Shown: positions 43,138 to 50,454, counted from the first letter of the stretch. The stretch: 64,000 bases of DNA from an uncultured Oscillospiraceae bacterium (GCA_934593275.1 CAKTQE010000004.1:1-64000), one strand, 5' to 3'. Made by a program: numbers and translations. Notes: generated by a model from the letters alone, not told the origin.

Positions 43138-44562
43138 TTATTCCTTGCCGTTCCAGCAGTAGGTACACACGTCACATTCCGGCAGGTCAATGGCTTCCAG
43201 AATGCCCTCCAGGGTCTGGTATTCCAGAGTGGAGAAATGCAGCTTTTCGCAGATGGTCTGGCGGAGCTTCTTGCCCCGCTCGGTGGTGCCGTCCCTGTAC
43301 TCGTCCAGGTACTTGAAGCCCTCCTCCCCCTCCAGCTCCAGAATGGTGGCCCGGGCAATCAAATCGTTTTCATTGTTGGACCGGGAGAAATTCAGGAATT
43401 TGCAGGCGTAGAGGATGGGAGGACAGGCAGAGCGGATGTGGACATCCTTGGCACCATGCTCATAGAGGAAATCCACCGTTTCCCGCAGCTGGGTGCCTCG
43501 GACAATGGAGTCATCCACAAACAGCAGCTTCTTGTCACGGATCAGCTCGTCCACCGGGATCTGCTTCATTTTGGCCACCATGTTCCGCTCCGACTGATTG
43601 GAGGGCATAAAGCTTCTGGGCCAGGTAGGCGTATATTTGATAAAGGGTCTGGCAAAGGGTACGCCGCTTTCGTTGGCATAGCCAATGGCGTGGGGGGTGC
43701 CGGAGTCCGGTACGCCGCCTACATAGTCAATGTCTTGGGCAACGCCGTTTTCCTTGTCCGCCTTGGCCATAATGCGGCCATTGCGGTAGCGCATGACCTC
43801 CACGTTCTTCCCCTCATAGCAGGAGGTGGGGTAGCCGTAGTAGGACCACAGGAACGCGCAGATTTTTTTCTTTTTCCGGGGTTCCAGCAGAACGGTCTCC
43901 CCCTCCGGGGTCAGCTCCACCACCTCGCCGGGTCCCAGTTCCCGGAAGAATTCATAGCCCAGCTTTTCACCGGCGTAGTCCTCAAAGGTCACGCAGAAGC
44001 CATCCCCGTTCTTTTCCAGGATGATGGGAATTCTGCCCAGCTTGTCCCGGGCGGCGATCAGGTGGCCGTCATCTTTCAGAATCAGAATGGAAGCCGTCCC
44101 CTCGATCATGTCCTGGGCAAAACGAATCCCTTCCGCAAAGGAGCTTTTCTGGTCGATCAAAGCGGAAATCAACTCGTTGGAGTTTACTCTGCCCCCGGAC
44201 ATGGCCTCAAAATGGCCGCCGCTAAAGGACAGATACTGGGAAAACAGGGTCTCCGCGTTGTTGATGATGCCGATGGTGCAAATAGCATAGGTACCCAGGT
44301 TGGACCGGATCAGCAGAGGCTGAGGGTCTGTATCGGAAATACAGCCGATGGCACTGGTACCTTTCATATCGTTCAGAATGCCGTCAAATTTGGTACGGAA
44401 GGGAGAATTTTCAATATTGTGAATTTCCCGCTGGAGACCCAACTGGGGATCGTAGGCCGCCATACCGCCCCGGCGGGTACCCAGGTGGGAATGGTAGTCG
44501 GTGCCGAAGAATACATCTAAAATACAGTCTCTCTTGGAGACCGCGCCAAAGAAACCGCCCAT
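43138..44562 (-). CDS. purF: PurF-like amidophosphoribosyltransferase lacking the N-terminal Cys
   Basis: First committed step of the pathway: PRPP to phosphoribosylamine. 474 residues. The transferase half is intact: PRPP loop LLFVDDSIVRGTQLRE, FIKYTPTWPRSFMPSNQSER, and Cys residues for a 4Fe-4S cluster (CPPILYACKF, CDVCTYC). The glutaminase half has the right shape (YHSHLGTRRGGMAAYD, VNSNELISALI). But the mature N-terminus is MGGFFGAVS where active enzymes have MCGIFG, so the nucleophilic Cys is Gly. It may use free ammonia or be a regulatory or paralogous form. Start ATG 44562, with GGAGGAATTCC upstream. Confidence 0.9.
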   Translation of the reverse strand: MGGFFGAVSKRDCILDVFFGTDYHSHLGTRRGGMAAYDPQLGLQREIHNIENSPFRTKFDGILNDMKGTSAIGCISDTDPQPLLIRSNLGTYAICTIGIINNAETLFSQYLSFSGGHFEAMSGGRVNSNELISALIDQKSSFAEGIRFAQDMIEGTASILILKDDGHLIAARDKLGRIPIILEKNGDGFCVTFEDYAGEKLGYEFFRELGPGEVVELTPEGETVLLEPRKKKKICAFLWSYYGYPTSCYEGKNVEVMRYRNGRIMAKADKENGVAQDIDYVGGVPDSGTPHAIGYANESGVPFARPFIKYTPTWPRSFMPSNQSERNMVAKMKQIPVDELIRDKKLLFVDDSIVRGTQLRETVDFLYEHGAKDVHIRSACPPILYACKFLNFSRSNNENDLIARATILELEGEEGFKYLDEYRDGTTERGKKLRQTICEKLHFSTLEYQTLEGILEAIDLPECDVCTYCWNGKE

Positions 44563-44575
44563 GGAATTCCTCCTT

Positions 44576-45070
44576 TTATGCGTTCAGCTCTTGCTGCAAA
44601 GCCGTGTCTTTTTCAAGGACTTTTCTGGCATCCGTTGCCCGCTTGGCATCCAGCTTCTGAGCCAGGCCCTCATCAGAAACCGCCAGGATCTGGGCCGCAA
44701 GCAGTGCTGCATTGACACCGCCGTTAATGGCCACCGTTGCAACGGGGATACCGGAGGGCATCTGTACGGTGGACAGCAAAGCATCCATCCCGTCCAGCAC
44801 CGGTCCCTTGCAGGGAATGCCGATGACCGGCAGGGTGGTGTTGGCCGCAATGGCCCCGGCCAGATGGGCCGCCATGCCCGCCGCGGCGATCAGCACCCCA
44901 AAGTCCTTTTCCCGGGCACCCAGAGCAAAATCCCGGGCTTCCAGGGGCGTACGATGGGCAGAAAAAATATGGGTCTCAAAGGGAACGCCCAAGTCTTTCA
45001 GCGTGTCCATCGTCTTCCGTAAAATTGGGAGATCACTGTCACTTCCCATGATAATTCCAACTTTTTTCAT
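44576..45070 (-). CDS. purE: N5-carboxyaminoimidazole ribonucleotide mutase
   Basis: Sixth step: converts N5-CAIR to CAIR, or carboxylates AIR in class II forms. 164 residues from ATG 45070, which follows AAGGAGG; an earlier in-frame start lies inside the leader. Visible: VGIIMGSDSDLPILRKTM, FETHIFSAHRTPLEA with the catalytic His, IAAAGMAAHLAGAIAANT, PVIGIPCKG and MPSGIPVATVAINGG. First gene of the operon, directly behind the ZTP riboswitch. Confidence 0.95.
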   Translation of the reverse strand: MKKVGIIMGSDSDLPILRKTMDTLKDLGVPFETHIFSAHRTPLEARDFALGAREKDFGVLIAAAGMAAHLAGAIAANTTLPVIGIPCKGPVLDGMDALLSTVQMPSGIPVATVAINGGVNAALLAAQILAVSDEGLAQKLDAKRATDARKVLEKDTALQQELNA

Positions 45071-45134
45071 AAAATCCTCCTTAAAAAGCACAAAAAGGCC
45101 CACTCACCCTCCTAACATACAGGAACGCAAGCAA

Positions 45135-45207
45135 GCCCAGACGGTCGGCAAAAAAATCTTCCCTTACTCCATGTGGTGCTCCACTGATCCGTCAGTCATA
45201 AGGGTTC
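45135..45207 (-). promoter_or_regulatory. ZTP (pfl) riboswitch
   Basis: On the minus strand CCCTTA (from about 45204) pairs with TAAGGG, enclosing TGACTGACGGATCAGTGG and CCACATGGAG, which match the conserved first half of the ZTP aptamer. After an unpaired linker comes CCGACCGTCTGGGC, the conserved pseudoknot half. It lies between the operon promoter and purE, where ZTP riboswitches sense folate shortage through ZMP/ZTP and raise purine gene expression. Confidence 0.8.
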
Positions 45208-45222
45208 TTATTGGATGCTCCA

Positions 45223-45252
45223 ATTATACCACGTTGTCCCCGCTGCCGTCAA
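45223..45252 (-). promoter_or_regulatory. Promoter of the purine operon
   Basis: TTGACG (45247-45252) and TATAAT (45223-45228) on the minus strand with an 18-base spacer. Confidence 0.75.
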
Positions 45253-45384
45253 GGAAGCAGATACAACAGAATTTCCAAAAAAAGCTAAAAAACCATGTGA
45301 ATCTTGACAATTCGATATTTTTTTACTTGTACATTCTCGTGCAAAAAGCCGGGAACCCAGTTTTGTTCCCGGCTTTTGAATCTT

Positions 45385-45897
45385 TTAGCAGGCGACCAGC
45401 AGTTTCTTGTCCAGATTTCTGCTGCAAATGGCCCCATAAAGGGCCGTTCCCACCACCAGCAGCACCGCCAGCTCCCCGATGGCCACATACAGAGCATTCA
45501 TCCAGAAGGACATTTCCCCGATGTACACCGTCAGCTCCCAGCCCACCAGCACCGCATTGGTCACGGCGGGCATCAACAGTCCCAGCAGGGGCAGCTTGCA
45601 GACCTTCACATCCCGCAGCGCCCACATAGCAACCCCTGCCAAAAGCGTTGCCAGGGTTCCCACCACCGGGTCTAAGGGCAGGGTTCCGGCATAGGTCAGA
45701 TTAAACAGCAGGCAACCCAGGCTCAGCCCCGGAATAGCCGCCGGGGTGAAGAAAGCCAGTACCATCATAGCCTCACTCAGCCGCATCTGAATGGCCCAGG
45801 TGGTGCTTCCGGGCAGCAGCAGATTCTGCATATGGGTCAGGGCGGCATACATGGCAGCAATCACAGCCGCCTGGGTCAAATAACGGGTTTTGGACAT
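45385..45897 (-). CDS. queT: QueT-family queuosine-precursor transporter
   Basis: Predicted substrate-binding membrane component (ECF S-type) for preQ0/preQ1 uptake. 170 residues with about five helices: LTQAAVIAAMYAALTHM, EAMMVLAFFTPAAIPGLSLG, LDPVVGTLATLLAGVAMWAL. RLSEAMMVL is typical of QueT. Start ATG 45897 follows GAGGAGCG. The preQ1-I riboswitch in its leader supports the assignment strongly. No queuosine synthesis genes are next to it. Confidence 0.9.
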   Translation of the reverse strand: MSKTRYLTQAAVIAAMYAALTHMQNLLLPGSTTWAIQMRLSEAMMVLAFFTPAAIPGLSLGCLLFNLTYAGTLPLDPVVGTLATLLAGVAMWALRDVKVCKLPLLGLLMPAVTNAVLVGWELTVYIGEMSFWMNALYVAIGELAVLLVVGTALYGAICSRNLDKKLLVAC

Positions 45898-45914
45898 AAT
45901 AACGCTCCTCAAAA

Positions 45915-46005
45915 CAAAAAATGGGCGGACAGTTCCACCCACAGCAAAAAACAAAATGGACGCAACATCTGCGCCCATCCAAAGAAAAACATGCGATAAT
46001 CGCAT
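45915..46005 (-). terminator. Three tandem terminator-like hairpins in the queT leader
   Basis: Hairpin 1 (45991-46005): ATGCGAT-T-ATCGCAT then TTTTTC. Hairpin 2 (45956-45978): ATGGGCGCA pairs with TGCGTCCAT, then TTTGTTTTTT. Hairpin 3 (45923-45940): GGGTGGA-ACTG-TCCGCCC, then ATTTTTTG. All three lie on the minus strand between the aptamer and the queT start. Confidence 0.7.
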
Positions 46006-46014
46006 ATTTTAAAT

Positions 46015-46053
46015 CCTAGTTTTATTTACCGACAGGATGGTTACGAACTGTCC
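46015..46053 (-). promoter_or_regulatory. preQ1-I riboswitch aptamer
   Basis: On the minus strand GACAG pairs with CTGTC around the loop TTCGTAACCATC, followed by GGTAAATAAAACTAGG. Loop and A-rich tail agree with the type II preQ1-I pattern (AGUAACC loop, ...AAAACAAGG tail). Located directly upstream of queT. Confidence 0.8.
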
Positions 46054-46070
46054 TATGAAATTGTGGCTGT

Positions 46071-46099
46071 ATTCTACCACGCCAAAGGATTTCTGTCAA
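46071..46099 (-). promoter_or_regulatory. Promoter of the queT leader
   Basis: TTGACA (46094-46099) and TAGAAT (46071-46076) on the minus strand with a 17-base spacer. Confidence 0.8.
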
Positions 46100-46137
46100 G
46101 CACTTTTCCCCATTTCTCTCCCCCCGAAATTTTTCTA

Positions 46138-46166
46138 TTGCTTTTTTTCAAATCATCCTGTATAAT
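46138..46166 (+). promoter_or_regulatory. Promoter of tRNA-Pro
   Basis: TTGCTT at 46138-46143 and TATAAT at 46161-46166 with a 17-base spacer, 12 bases before the tRNA. Confidence 0.7.
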
Positions 46167-46177
46167 ACATCCGTCAT

Positions 46178-46253
46178 CCGGGTGTAGCGCAGTTGGTAGC
46201 GCGCCTGCTTTGGGAGCAGGATGCCGCAGGTTCGAATCCTGTCACTCGGACCA
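46178..46253 (+). tRNA. tRNA-Pro (anticodon TGG)
   Basis: The cloverleaf is complete. The acceptor CCGGGTG pairs with CACTCGG (one G-T), the D arm is GCGC...GCGC, and the anticodon stem CCTGC/GCAGG holds TTTGGGA with TGG. The T arm is GCAGG-TTCGAAT-CCTGT. The discriminator A and CCA are encoded. A strong terminator follows immediately. Confidence 0.97.
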
Positions 46254-46291
46254 AAAAATGAACACCACCCGGCGGGTGGTGTTCATTTTTT
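46253..46291 (+). terminator. Terminator after tRNA-Pro
   Basis: AAAAAATGAACACCACCC (46253-46270) pairs perfectly with GGGTGGTGTTCATTTTTT (46274-46291). Confidence 0.9.
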
Positions 46292-46296
46292 GACTT

Positions 46297-46346
46297 GTGA
46301 CAGGATTCGAACCCATCTAAATGCCAAATGCCAGTGGCATTTGGCA
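46297..46346. repeat. Inverted copy of the tRNA T arm and a 12-bp palindrome
   Basis: GTGACAGGATTCGAACC (46297-46313) is the exact reverse complement of the tRNA-Pro T arm at 46229-46245. TGCCAAATGCCA-G-TGGCATTTGGCA (46322-46346) is a perfect palindrome. TTCGAACCCATCTAAAT here recurs in both 88-bp repeats. Confidence 0.7.
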
Positions 46347-46377
46347 GCAACCAGTTCAAAACTTAATTGCAACCATA

Positions 46378-46465
46378 TGACTTTGCTTCGCAAAGTCAGC
46401 CATCGAATCCTGTCACTCGGGGACACGTTCGTTTTTCCTCCACCGTAATTCGAAGCCATCTAAAT
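46378..46465 (+). repeat. 88-bp direct repeat, left copy
   Basis: Begins with the perfect stem-loop TGACTTTGC-TTC-GCAAAGTCA, passes through CCTGTCACTCGGGG, which matches the tRNA 3' end, and ends ATTCGAAGCCATCTAAAT. It matches 53559-53646 over its whole length with about nine differences. Probable boundary of the mobile segment. Confidence 0.8.
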
Positions 46466-47053
46466 GACAAATACCTGTGACATACGGTTGCAACAGCAAA
46501 GCCAGCATTGGATGATGATTTTCTCCACAAGTTCTGAAAGCAGTGGGGCTGTCAGGGTGTCCATTTCCAGAAATCTCCGAACGGCCCTCAAGAAACGCTG
46601 CTGGTCCTGTTCTGCGCTGTCCGCTTCCGCCAATTGCTGGCGGAGGCGGGCAGTTTTGGTTTTCAGGTCCATGCGCTCCACCTCGTACTTGTGGGAAAGC
46701 TGCAAGAACCATTCATCCATAACCTTGCCGCTGACGTTATCCTCATAGAGACGTTCGTACAGGCGGGTCAAATTCTCCATACGGCATAGCCCCTTTTGCA
46801 ATTCCGCATTGGCATGGCTTCGCTCCTGCTGGTGGAGCTGACCGGTCTTTTGGGCTAAAAGCTCCGCAAAGGCTTCTTCATCTCTCACCAGCAGCTTTGC
46901 CATGCGGCGGAATTCCAGCAGTAGTACCTGTTCCAGGGAGTCTGCCCGGACGTAGTACCGAGTTGGACAAGTGCCGCGGTAGTCCTTGGCTGTTTTGATG
47001 TTGCCATAGCCATGATCAACACCGATGATGTAAATTCCGTTTTTGTTTTTCAT
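46460..47053 (-). pseudogene. Chimeric remnant: ParM-like N-terminus joined to a serine recombinase C-terminus
   Basis: From ATG 47053 (AAAGGATGAATCAA upstream) the first 14 residues, NGIYIIGVDHGYGNIKTA-like, are the start of a plasmid-segregation actin (ParM) protein. After a few residues the sequence becomes YRGTCPTRYYVRADSLEQVL and then a long coiled coil (RLYERLYEDNVSGKVMDEWF, RLRQQLAEADSAEQDQ). Those are the C-terminal parts of a large serine recombinase of the TnpX type. The recombinase catalytic domain is absent, and its end is cut by the left direct repeat near 46,500. A deletion that fused two mobile-element genes explains it. Not a functional recombinase. Confidence 0.8.
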
Positions 47054-47087
47054 TTGATTCATCCTTTCAAAAAATAGTTTTGCGCAC

Positions 47088-47267
47088 CTATTTGACCTCG
47101 CCCCCGTGCGCTCTGGATTCATCTAACGCCCGACAGCGATTCGGGTCCATGGGAATTCCACCCCTGCGCTTCTGCCCAGCTCTTTCGAGAAGTATCATTG
47201 TCATGCCCCCGCCGTCGTCGCCTTGTCGGTTGCTATCCGGCATTTGCGGCCCGTGGTTGTCGCTCAC
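47088..47267 (-). CDS. Possible small element-encoded protein (59 residues)
   Basis: An open frame from GTG 47267 to TAG 47088 reads through DSNRQGDDGGGMTMILLERA and ends in RCRALDESRAHGGEVK. No clear ribosome site is visible at the GTG. It sits 35 bases before the chimeric remnant on the same strand. I do not recognise a function; short polar frames of this kind occur in clostridial conjugative elements. It may be residual. Confidence 0.3.
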   Translation of the reverse strand: MSDNHGPQMPDSNRQGDDGGGMTMILLERAGQKRRGGIPMDPNRCRALDESRAHGGEVK

Positions 47268-47390
47268 ATAAAATGGTCATGGCGCACGGCCTTCCGGCTC
47301 GGGTGGGGAAGAATGTATCAGATGAATGGTTATGAACTTGTCAAGGTACATTGAGAGGAGCAATACCCCCTCACTTGGTAGGCGTGGCGG

Positions 47391-47538
47391 AGAGTTTCGC
47401 CCAAATCAAAATGCTCTGCTGGGTGCTGATCGGTGTGATTGGCGTCTTGAACATCATGAATACCGTTTACAGCAACATCCACACCTGCGTGCCATTTCCA
47501 GAATGAACATTGTGGACTCCATTGAAACAGGAGAATAA
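47391..47538 (+). pseudogene. FtsX-type ABC permease remnant
   Basis: One frame reads QIKMLCWVLIGVIGVLNIMN and TVYSNIH, the last membrane region of an FtsX-domain permease. A shift then gives RAISRMNIVDSIETGE ending in TAA at 47536, the usual extreme C-terminus. The segment between is deleted and everything upstream is missing. It lies just before the promoter of the TetR gene. Confidence 0.75.
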
Positions 47539-47546
47539 CATACCGC

Positions 47547-47610
47547 TTGACAAATCACATCCCACAAGATATAATAACGATATGTTATACATAACGAAGC
47601 GTTATTATAT
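47547..47610 (+). promoter_or_regulatory. Promoter and palindromic operator of the first TetR gene
   Basis: TTGACA at 47547-47552 and TATAAT at 47570-47575 with a 17-base spacer. Arms ATATAATAACG (47569-47579) and CGTTATTATAT (47600-47610) form a perfect 11-bp inverted repeat covering the -10 element and start site, suggesting autorepression. Confidence 0.75.
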
Positions 47611-47623
47611 AAGGATGGTGCTT

Positions 47624-48229
47624 ATGCCGGCAGTCAGAAAAGTTTCAAAGGAACAGATCATCGACGCTGCGGTGGAGGTATTGCGTGACGACGGCTTTTC
47701 TGCCATCAATGCCCGCAGCGTCGCCAAAAAACTGGGCTGCTCCACGCAGCCGATCTACTTTTCATTCAAGAACATGGACGAACTGAAGGCCGCGCTGACG
47801 CAGAGTGCGATTGAACTGCACACACAGCGCGTGCGGGATTCTCTGTGCGCCCACGAGGGGAGCGACAGCCGCTACAGCAGCTACGGCATGGGCTTCGTCA
47901 AATTCGCCGCCGAGGAAAAGCAGCTGTTCCGCTGGCTCTATCTGGAGGGCGAACAACCGGGGGCCTATCAGAGTGACATTCTGACGCAGGAGGTCATCGG
48001 CGTGATCGCCGATGAATTCGGATATGCGGAGAATACGGCCCGCCGCTTTCATCAGGATATGATCTACTTTACCTACGGACTGGCAATCCTCGCCAATACG
48101 GATCATCTGCATCTGACGGAAACAGAGTTGCGTGAGGCGTTCCGCCGGGAGTTCCGTGCGCTGATTGCCATTTATGGAAAGCCCGCAAAGCTGCCTGAAT
48201 TTGCTGTGAGAGCCGGTGTTGTTTTATGA
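47624..48229 (+). CDS. TetR/AcrR-family regulator
   Basis: A 201-residue repressor-like protein. The HTH is EQIIDAAVEVLRDDGFSAIN followed by ARSVAKKLGCSTQPIYFSF. The C-terminal ligand domain includes FAAEEKQLFRWLYLEGE and a helix-rich end. Start ATG 47624 follows AAGGA; several upstream in-frame ATGs lie inside the operator and lack ribosome sites. Its stop overlaps the next gene in ATGA. The target is probably itself and the membrane protein. Confidence 0.9.
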   Translation: MPAVRKVSKEQIIDAAVEVLRDDGFSAINARSVAKKLGCSTQPIYFSFKNMDELKAALTQSAIELHTQRVRDSLCAHEGSDSRYSSYGMGFVKFAAEEKQLFRWLYLEGEQPGAYQSDILTQEVIGVIADEFGYAENTARRFHQDMIYFTYGLAILANTDHLHLTETELREAFRREFRALIAIYGKPAKLPEFAVRAGVVL

Positions 48230-48687
48230 ATCTGAAAATGTCCTTTTTATGGATTGGGCCTGTGATCTTTGCGCTGCCCATGCTGATCAACATCGCCTAT
48301 GTCATGTTTCCGCCAGCCGGAAAAGCGGAACAGACCGCAGCGGTCACGCATTGGGTTGAGATCGTCGAACAAATCAGCCGCATCGCCTATCTGTTTGCGG
48401 TTACGCTGCTTGTGAGCCGGGATAAGCTCGGCTGCCGGAGTGGCTGGCTTTATCTTGCGGCAGCTTTCCTGATTTTGTACTACGCCGTGTGGCTCCGCTA
48501 TTTTATGGGCGGACGGGAGATTGCGCTTTTGAGCCGTTCGTTTCTCTTTGTCCCGATGCCGCTGGCGGTGTTCCCCGTGCTGTACTTTCTGTGCGTCGCC
48601 ATCTGGCTGCATAACCTTCCTGCTGCGATTATCATGGTGATTTTCGGCGCGGCACATCTCACCGTGTCGATTCAATCCTTTCGCTGA
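48226..48687 (+). CDS. Unknown four-helix membrane protein
   Basis: A 153-residue integral membrane protein with about four helices: FLWIGPVIFALPMLINIAYV, RIAYLFAVTLLVS, LYLAAAFLILYYAVWLRYF and FVPMPLAVFPVLYFLCVAIW. It is translationally coupled to the TetR gene. No named family is recognised with confidence. Regulation by the coupled TetR is likely. Confidence 0.8.
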   Translation: MNLKMSFLWIGPVIFALPMLINIAYVMFPPAGKAEQTAAVTHWVEIVEQISRIAYLFAVTLLVSRDKLGCRSGWLYLAAAFLILYYAVWLRYFMGGREIALLSRSFLFVPMPLAVFPVLYFLCVAIWLHNLPAAIIMVIFGAAHLTVSIQSFR

Positions 48688-48729
48688 CATTTGTTGCGCG
48701 CTACGCTCTAAAAAATCTTTCACCAGGTC

Positions 48730-48780
48730 TTGACAAGTAACCACTCGGTAACTATAATGAGAGTTACCGAGTGGTTACTT
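48730..48780 (+). promoter_or_regulatory. Promoter enclosed in a perfect 19-bp inverted repeat
   Basis: TTGACA (48730-48735) and TATAAT (48753-48758) with a 17-base spacer. AAGTAACCACTCGGTAACT (48735-48753) and its exact reverse complement (48762-48780) flank the -10 element. Each arm is itself nearly palindromic (GTAACC-ACTC-GGTAAC), so two repressor dimers could bind. Confidence 0.85.
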
Positions 48781-48794
48781 GCAAGGAGGATATT

Positions 48795-49424
48795 ATGGCT
48801 GGAGATACGAAAGAACGGATTTTGGAAACGGCACTGGAATTGTTTGCGCAGAACGGCTACCTTGGGACATCGATGAATGATATTGCGGGGCGGTTGGGGT
48901 TCACGAAAGCCGCCTTGTATAAGCACTATACCAGCAAACAGGAGATTTTGGACAGGATCGTGGAGCGCATGAATGAGATGGACTATGAACGTGCGGAAAG
49001 CTATGAAATGCCGGAGACGGAGCCGGACGGCTTTGCGGAGGCTTACCTGCACACGCCGATTCCAAAAATCCGCGCATACAGTATGGCGCAGTTTGACCAT
49101 TGGACAAAGGAGCCGTTTTCCTCTAATTTCCGTAAAATGCTGACACTGGAGCAATACCGTGATCAGAAGCTTGCCCAGCTCCATCACGACTACCTGGCGG
49201 GCGGGCCTCTGGAGTACATGGCTGCAATTTTTCGTAAGCTGACAGATACTGACGAAGCCGCCATGCAGCTGGCACTGGAATTCTATGGACCAATGTACCT
49301 ACTCTACAGCATCTACGACGGTGCGCAGGATAAAGATTCCGTTGCCCCCTTGCTGGATGCGCATATTGAGCGGTTCATTGCCAAGGTTGAATCCTGTTAC
49401 AGAAAGGACAGGGAGACGATATGA
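48795..49424 (+). CDS. TetR/AcrR-family regulator
   Basis: A 209-residue regulator with HTH DTKERILETALELFAQNGYL, GTSMNDIAGRLGFTKAALYK and HYTSKQEILDRI, and a C-terminal effector domain of the TetR_C type. Start ATG 48795 follows AAGGAGG and lies 14 bases after its operator-like inverted repeat. The stop overlaps the KTR remnant in ATGA, so the ancestral operon continued. Confidence 0.92.
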   Translation: MAGDTKERILETALELFAQNGYLGTSMNDIAGRLGFTKAALYKHYTSKQEILDRIVERMNEMDYERAESYEMPETEPDGFAEAYLHTPIPKIRAYSMAQFDHWTKEPFSSNFRKMLTLEQYRDQKLAQLHHDYLAGGPLEYMAAIFRKLTDTDEAAMQLALEFYGPMYLLYSIYDGAQDKDSVAPLLDAHIERFIAKVESCYRKDRETI

Positions 49425-49519
49425 AGGAACTTGAAGAGAAAAAACAGTGGGTTTTATGCCCTTGGTACGGCTCGAAAACGCGGCTGCAAATATTTCGGGA
49501 AACTGAGTTGAAAAGATAA
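49421..49519 (+). pseudogene. Truncated cysteine-rich KTR protein
   Basis: Thirty-two codons read MKELEEKKQWVLCPWYGSKT, then RLQIFRETELKR and a stop. Intact KTR proteins of clostridial conjugative elements begin the same way but have a CPxCGxKT zinc knuckle and a second CPxC pair. Here the second Cys of the knuckle is Tyr and the rest is missing. Confidence 0.75.
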
Positions 49520-49520
49520 A

Positions 49521-50138
49521 ATGAAGAATTTAGTTGTATATGTTCACGGAAAGGGCGGCTCGACACAGGAAGCCGAGCACTATAAATCACTATTTCCGAA
49601 GGACGAAGTAATTGGCTTTGATTACCGTTCCCAAACACCCTGGGAAGCAAAGAAAGAGTTTCTTGCGTTTTTTACCGAGCAGAGAGGCCGCTGTGAGCAC
49701 CTCACCTTGGTAGCAAACAGCATTGGGGCTTTCTTTGCGCTATCATCTCTGGATGAAACGCTGGTGGACAACGCCCTTTTCATCTCTCCGATCGTGAATA
49801 TGGAAAACTTGATCTGCAATATGATGCAGTGGTCGAATGTGACCGAACAGGAGCTTGCCGAGAAACGGAAAATCGCCACAAATTTCGGAGAAACGCTGTC
49901 TTGGGATTACCTTTGTTATGTGCGGCAGCATCCGATCATCTGGAATGTCCCCACCTGTATTCTCTACGGTGCGCATGACAACCTTACATCCATTGAAACG
50001 GTATCCGCGTTTGCCAAGCGGCACCATGCTGATCTGACCGTCATGCCCGGTGGCGAGCATTGGTTCCATACCGACAAGCAGATGCAGTTTCTGAATCATT
50101 GGATCAGAGAACGCATCTTAAAAGATGTCTGTGGATGA
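49521..50138 (+). CDS. Alpha/beta hydrolase
   Basis: A 205-residue hydrolase. It has an oxyanion segment VVYVHGKGGS, nucleophile elbow LVANSIGAFFAL (Ser in N-S-I-G), acid region ILYGAHDNLTS and a terminal His in GGEHWFHTD. It has no signal peptide and is probably cytosolic. Substrate unknown. The stop overlaps the serine-hydrolase fragment. Confidence 0.85.
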   Translation: MKNLVVYVHGKGGSTQEAEHYKSLFPKDEVIGFDYRSQTPWEAKKEFLAFFTEQRGRCEHLTLVANSIGAFFALSSLDETLVDNALFISPIVNMENLICNMMQWSNVTEQELAEKRKIATNFGETLSWDYLCYVRQHPIIWNVPTCILYGAHDNLTSIETVSAFAKRHHADLTVMPGGEHWFHTDKQMQFLNHWIRERILKDVCG

Positions 50139-50454
50139 CGATACTTCACACCGCAGACTGCAAAACGGCACGTGGAACGGGCAAAAGATCATTTCCTCCG
50201 AATGGCTTCGGGAAATGCTTTCCCCGCGCAGGATCGAAAGCGGCACTTTCAGCGGAAAGTCTTACGGCTATCTTTGGTGGAGCGTGCATCCGGAAAGAAA
50301 TGTTTATGCCGCAATCGGTGACAGCGGCAATGTGATCTATGTTGATCCGAACGAGAAAATCCTTGTTGCGGTTTCTTCCTGTTTTCGGCCGGCTGTACAT
50401 GACCGCGTTGACTTTATTGAACATATTCTGCTGCCGATCATACAAAATCATTGA
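50125..50454 (+). pseudogene. C-terminal fragment of a serine beta-lactamase-like hydrolase
   Basis: The frame gives NGTWNGQKIISSEWLREMLS, YGYLWWSVHPERNVYAAIGD and SGNVIYVDPNEKILVAVSS, which is the last third of a class C beta-lactamase-related hydrolase. The SxxK and YxN catalytic motifs, which lie earlier in the family, are absent. It overlaps the alpha/beta hydrolase end and has no ribosome site of its own. Confidence 0.8.

Noticed and set aside
45071..45252. Guanine/adenine riboswitch before purE
   Set aside because: The three-way junction loops of the purine riboswitch are absent; the ZTP halves fit instead.
46174..46359. 61-codon frame reading VTGFEPAASCSQSRRATNC
   Set aside because: This is the well-known false peptide from the reverse strand of a tRNA gene.
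46460..47053. Functional serine integrase for the 7.2-kb element
   Set aside because: The catalytic resolvase domain is missing; only C-terminal coiled-coil sequence remains.
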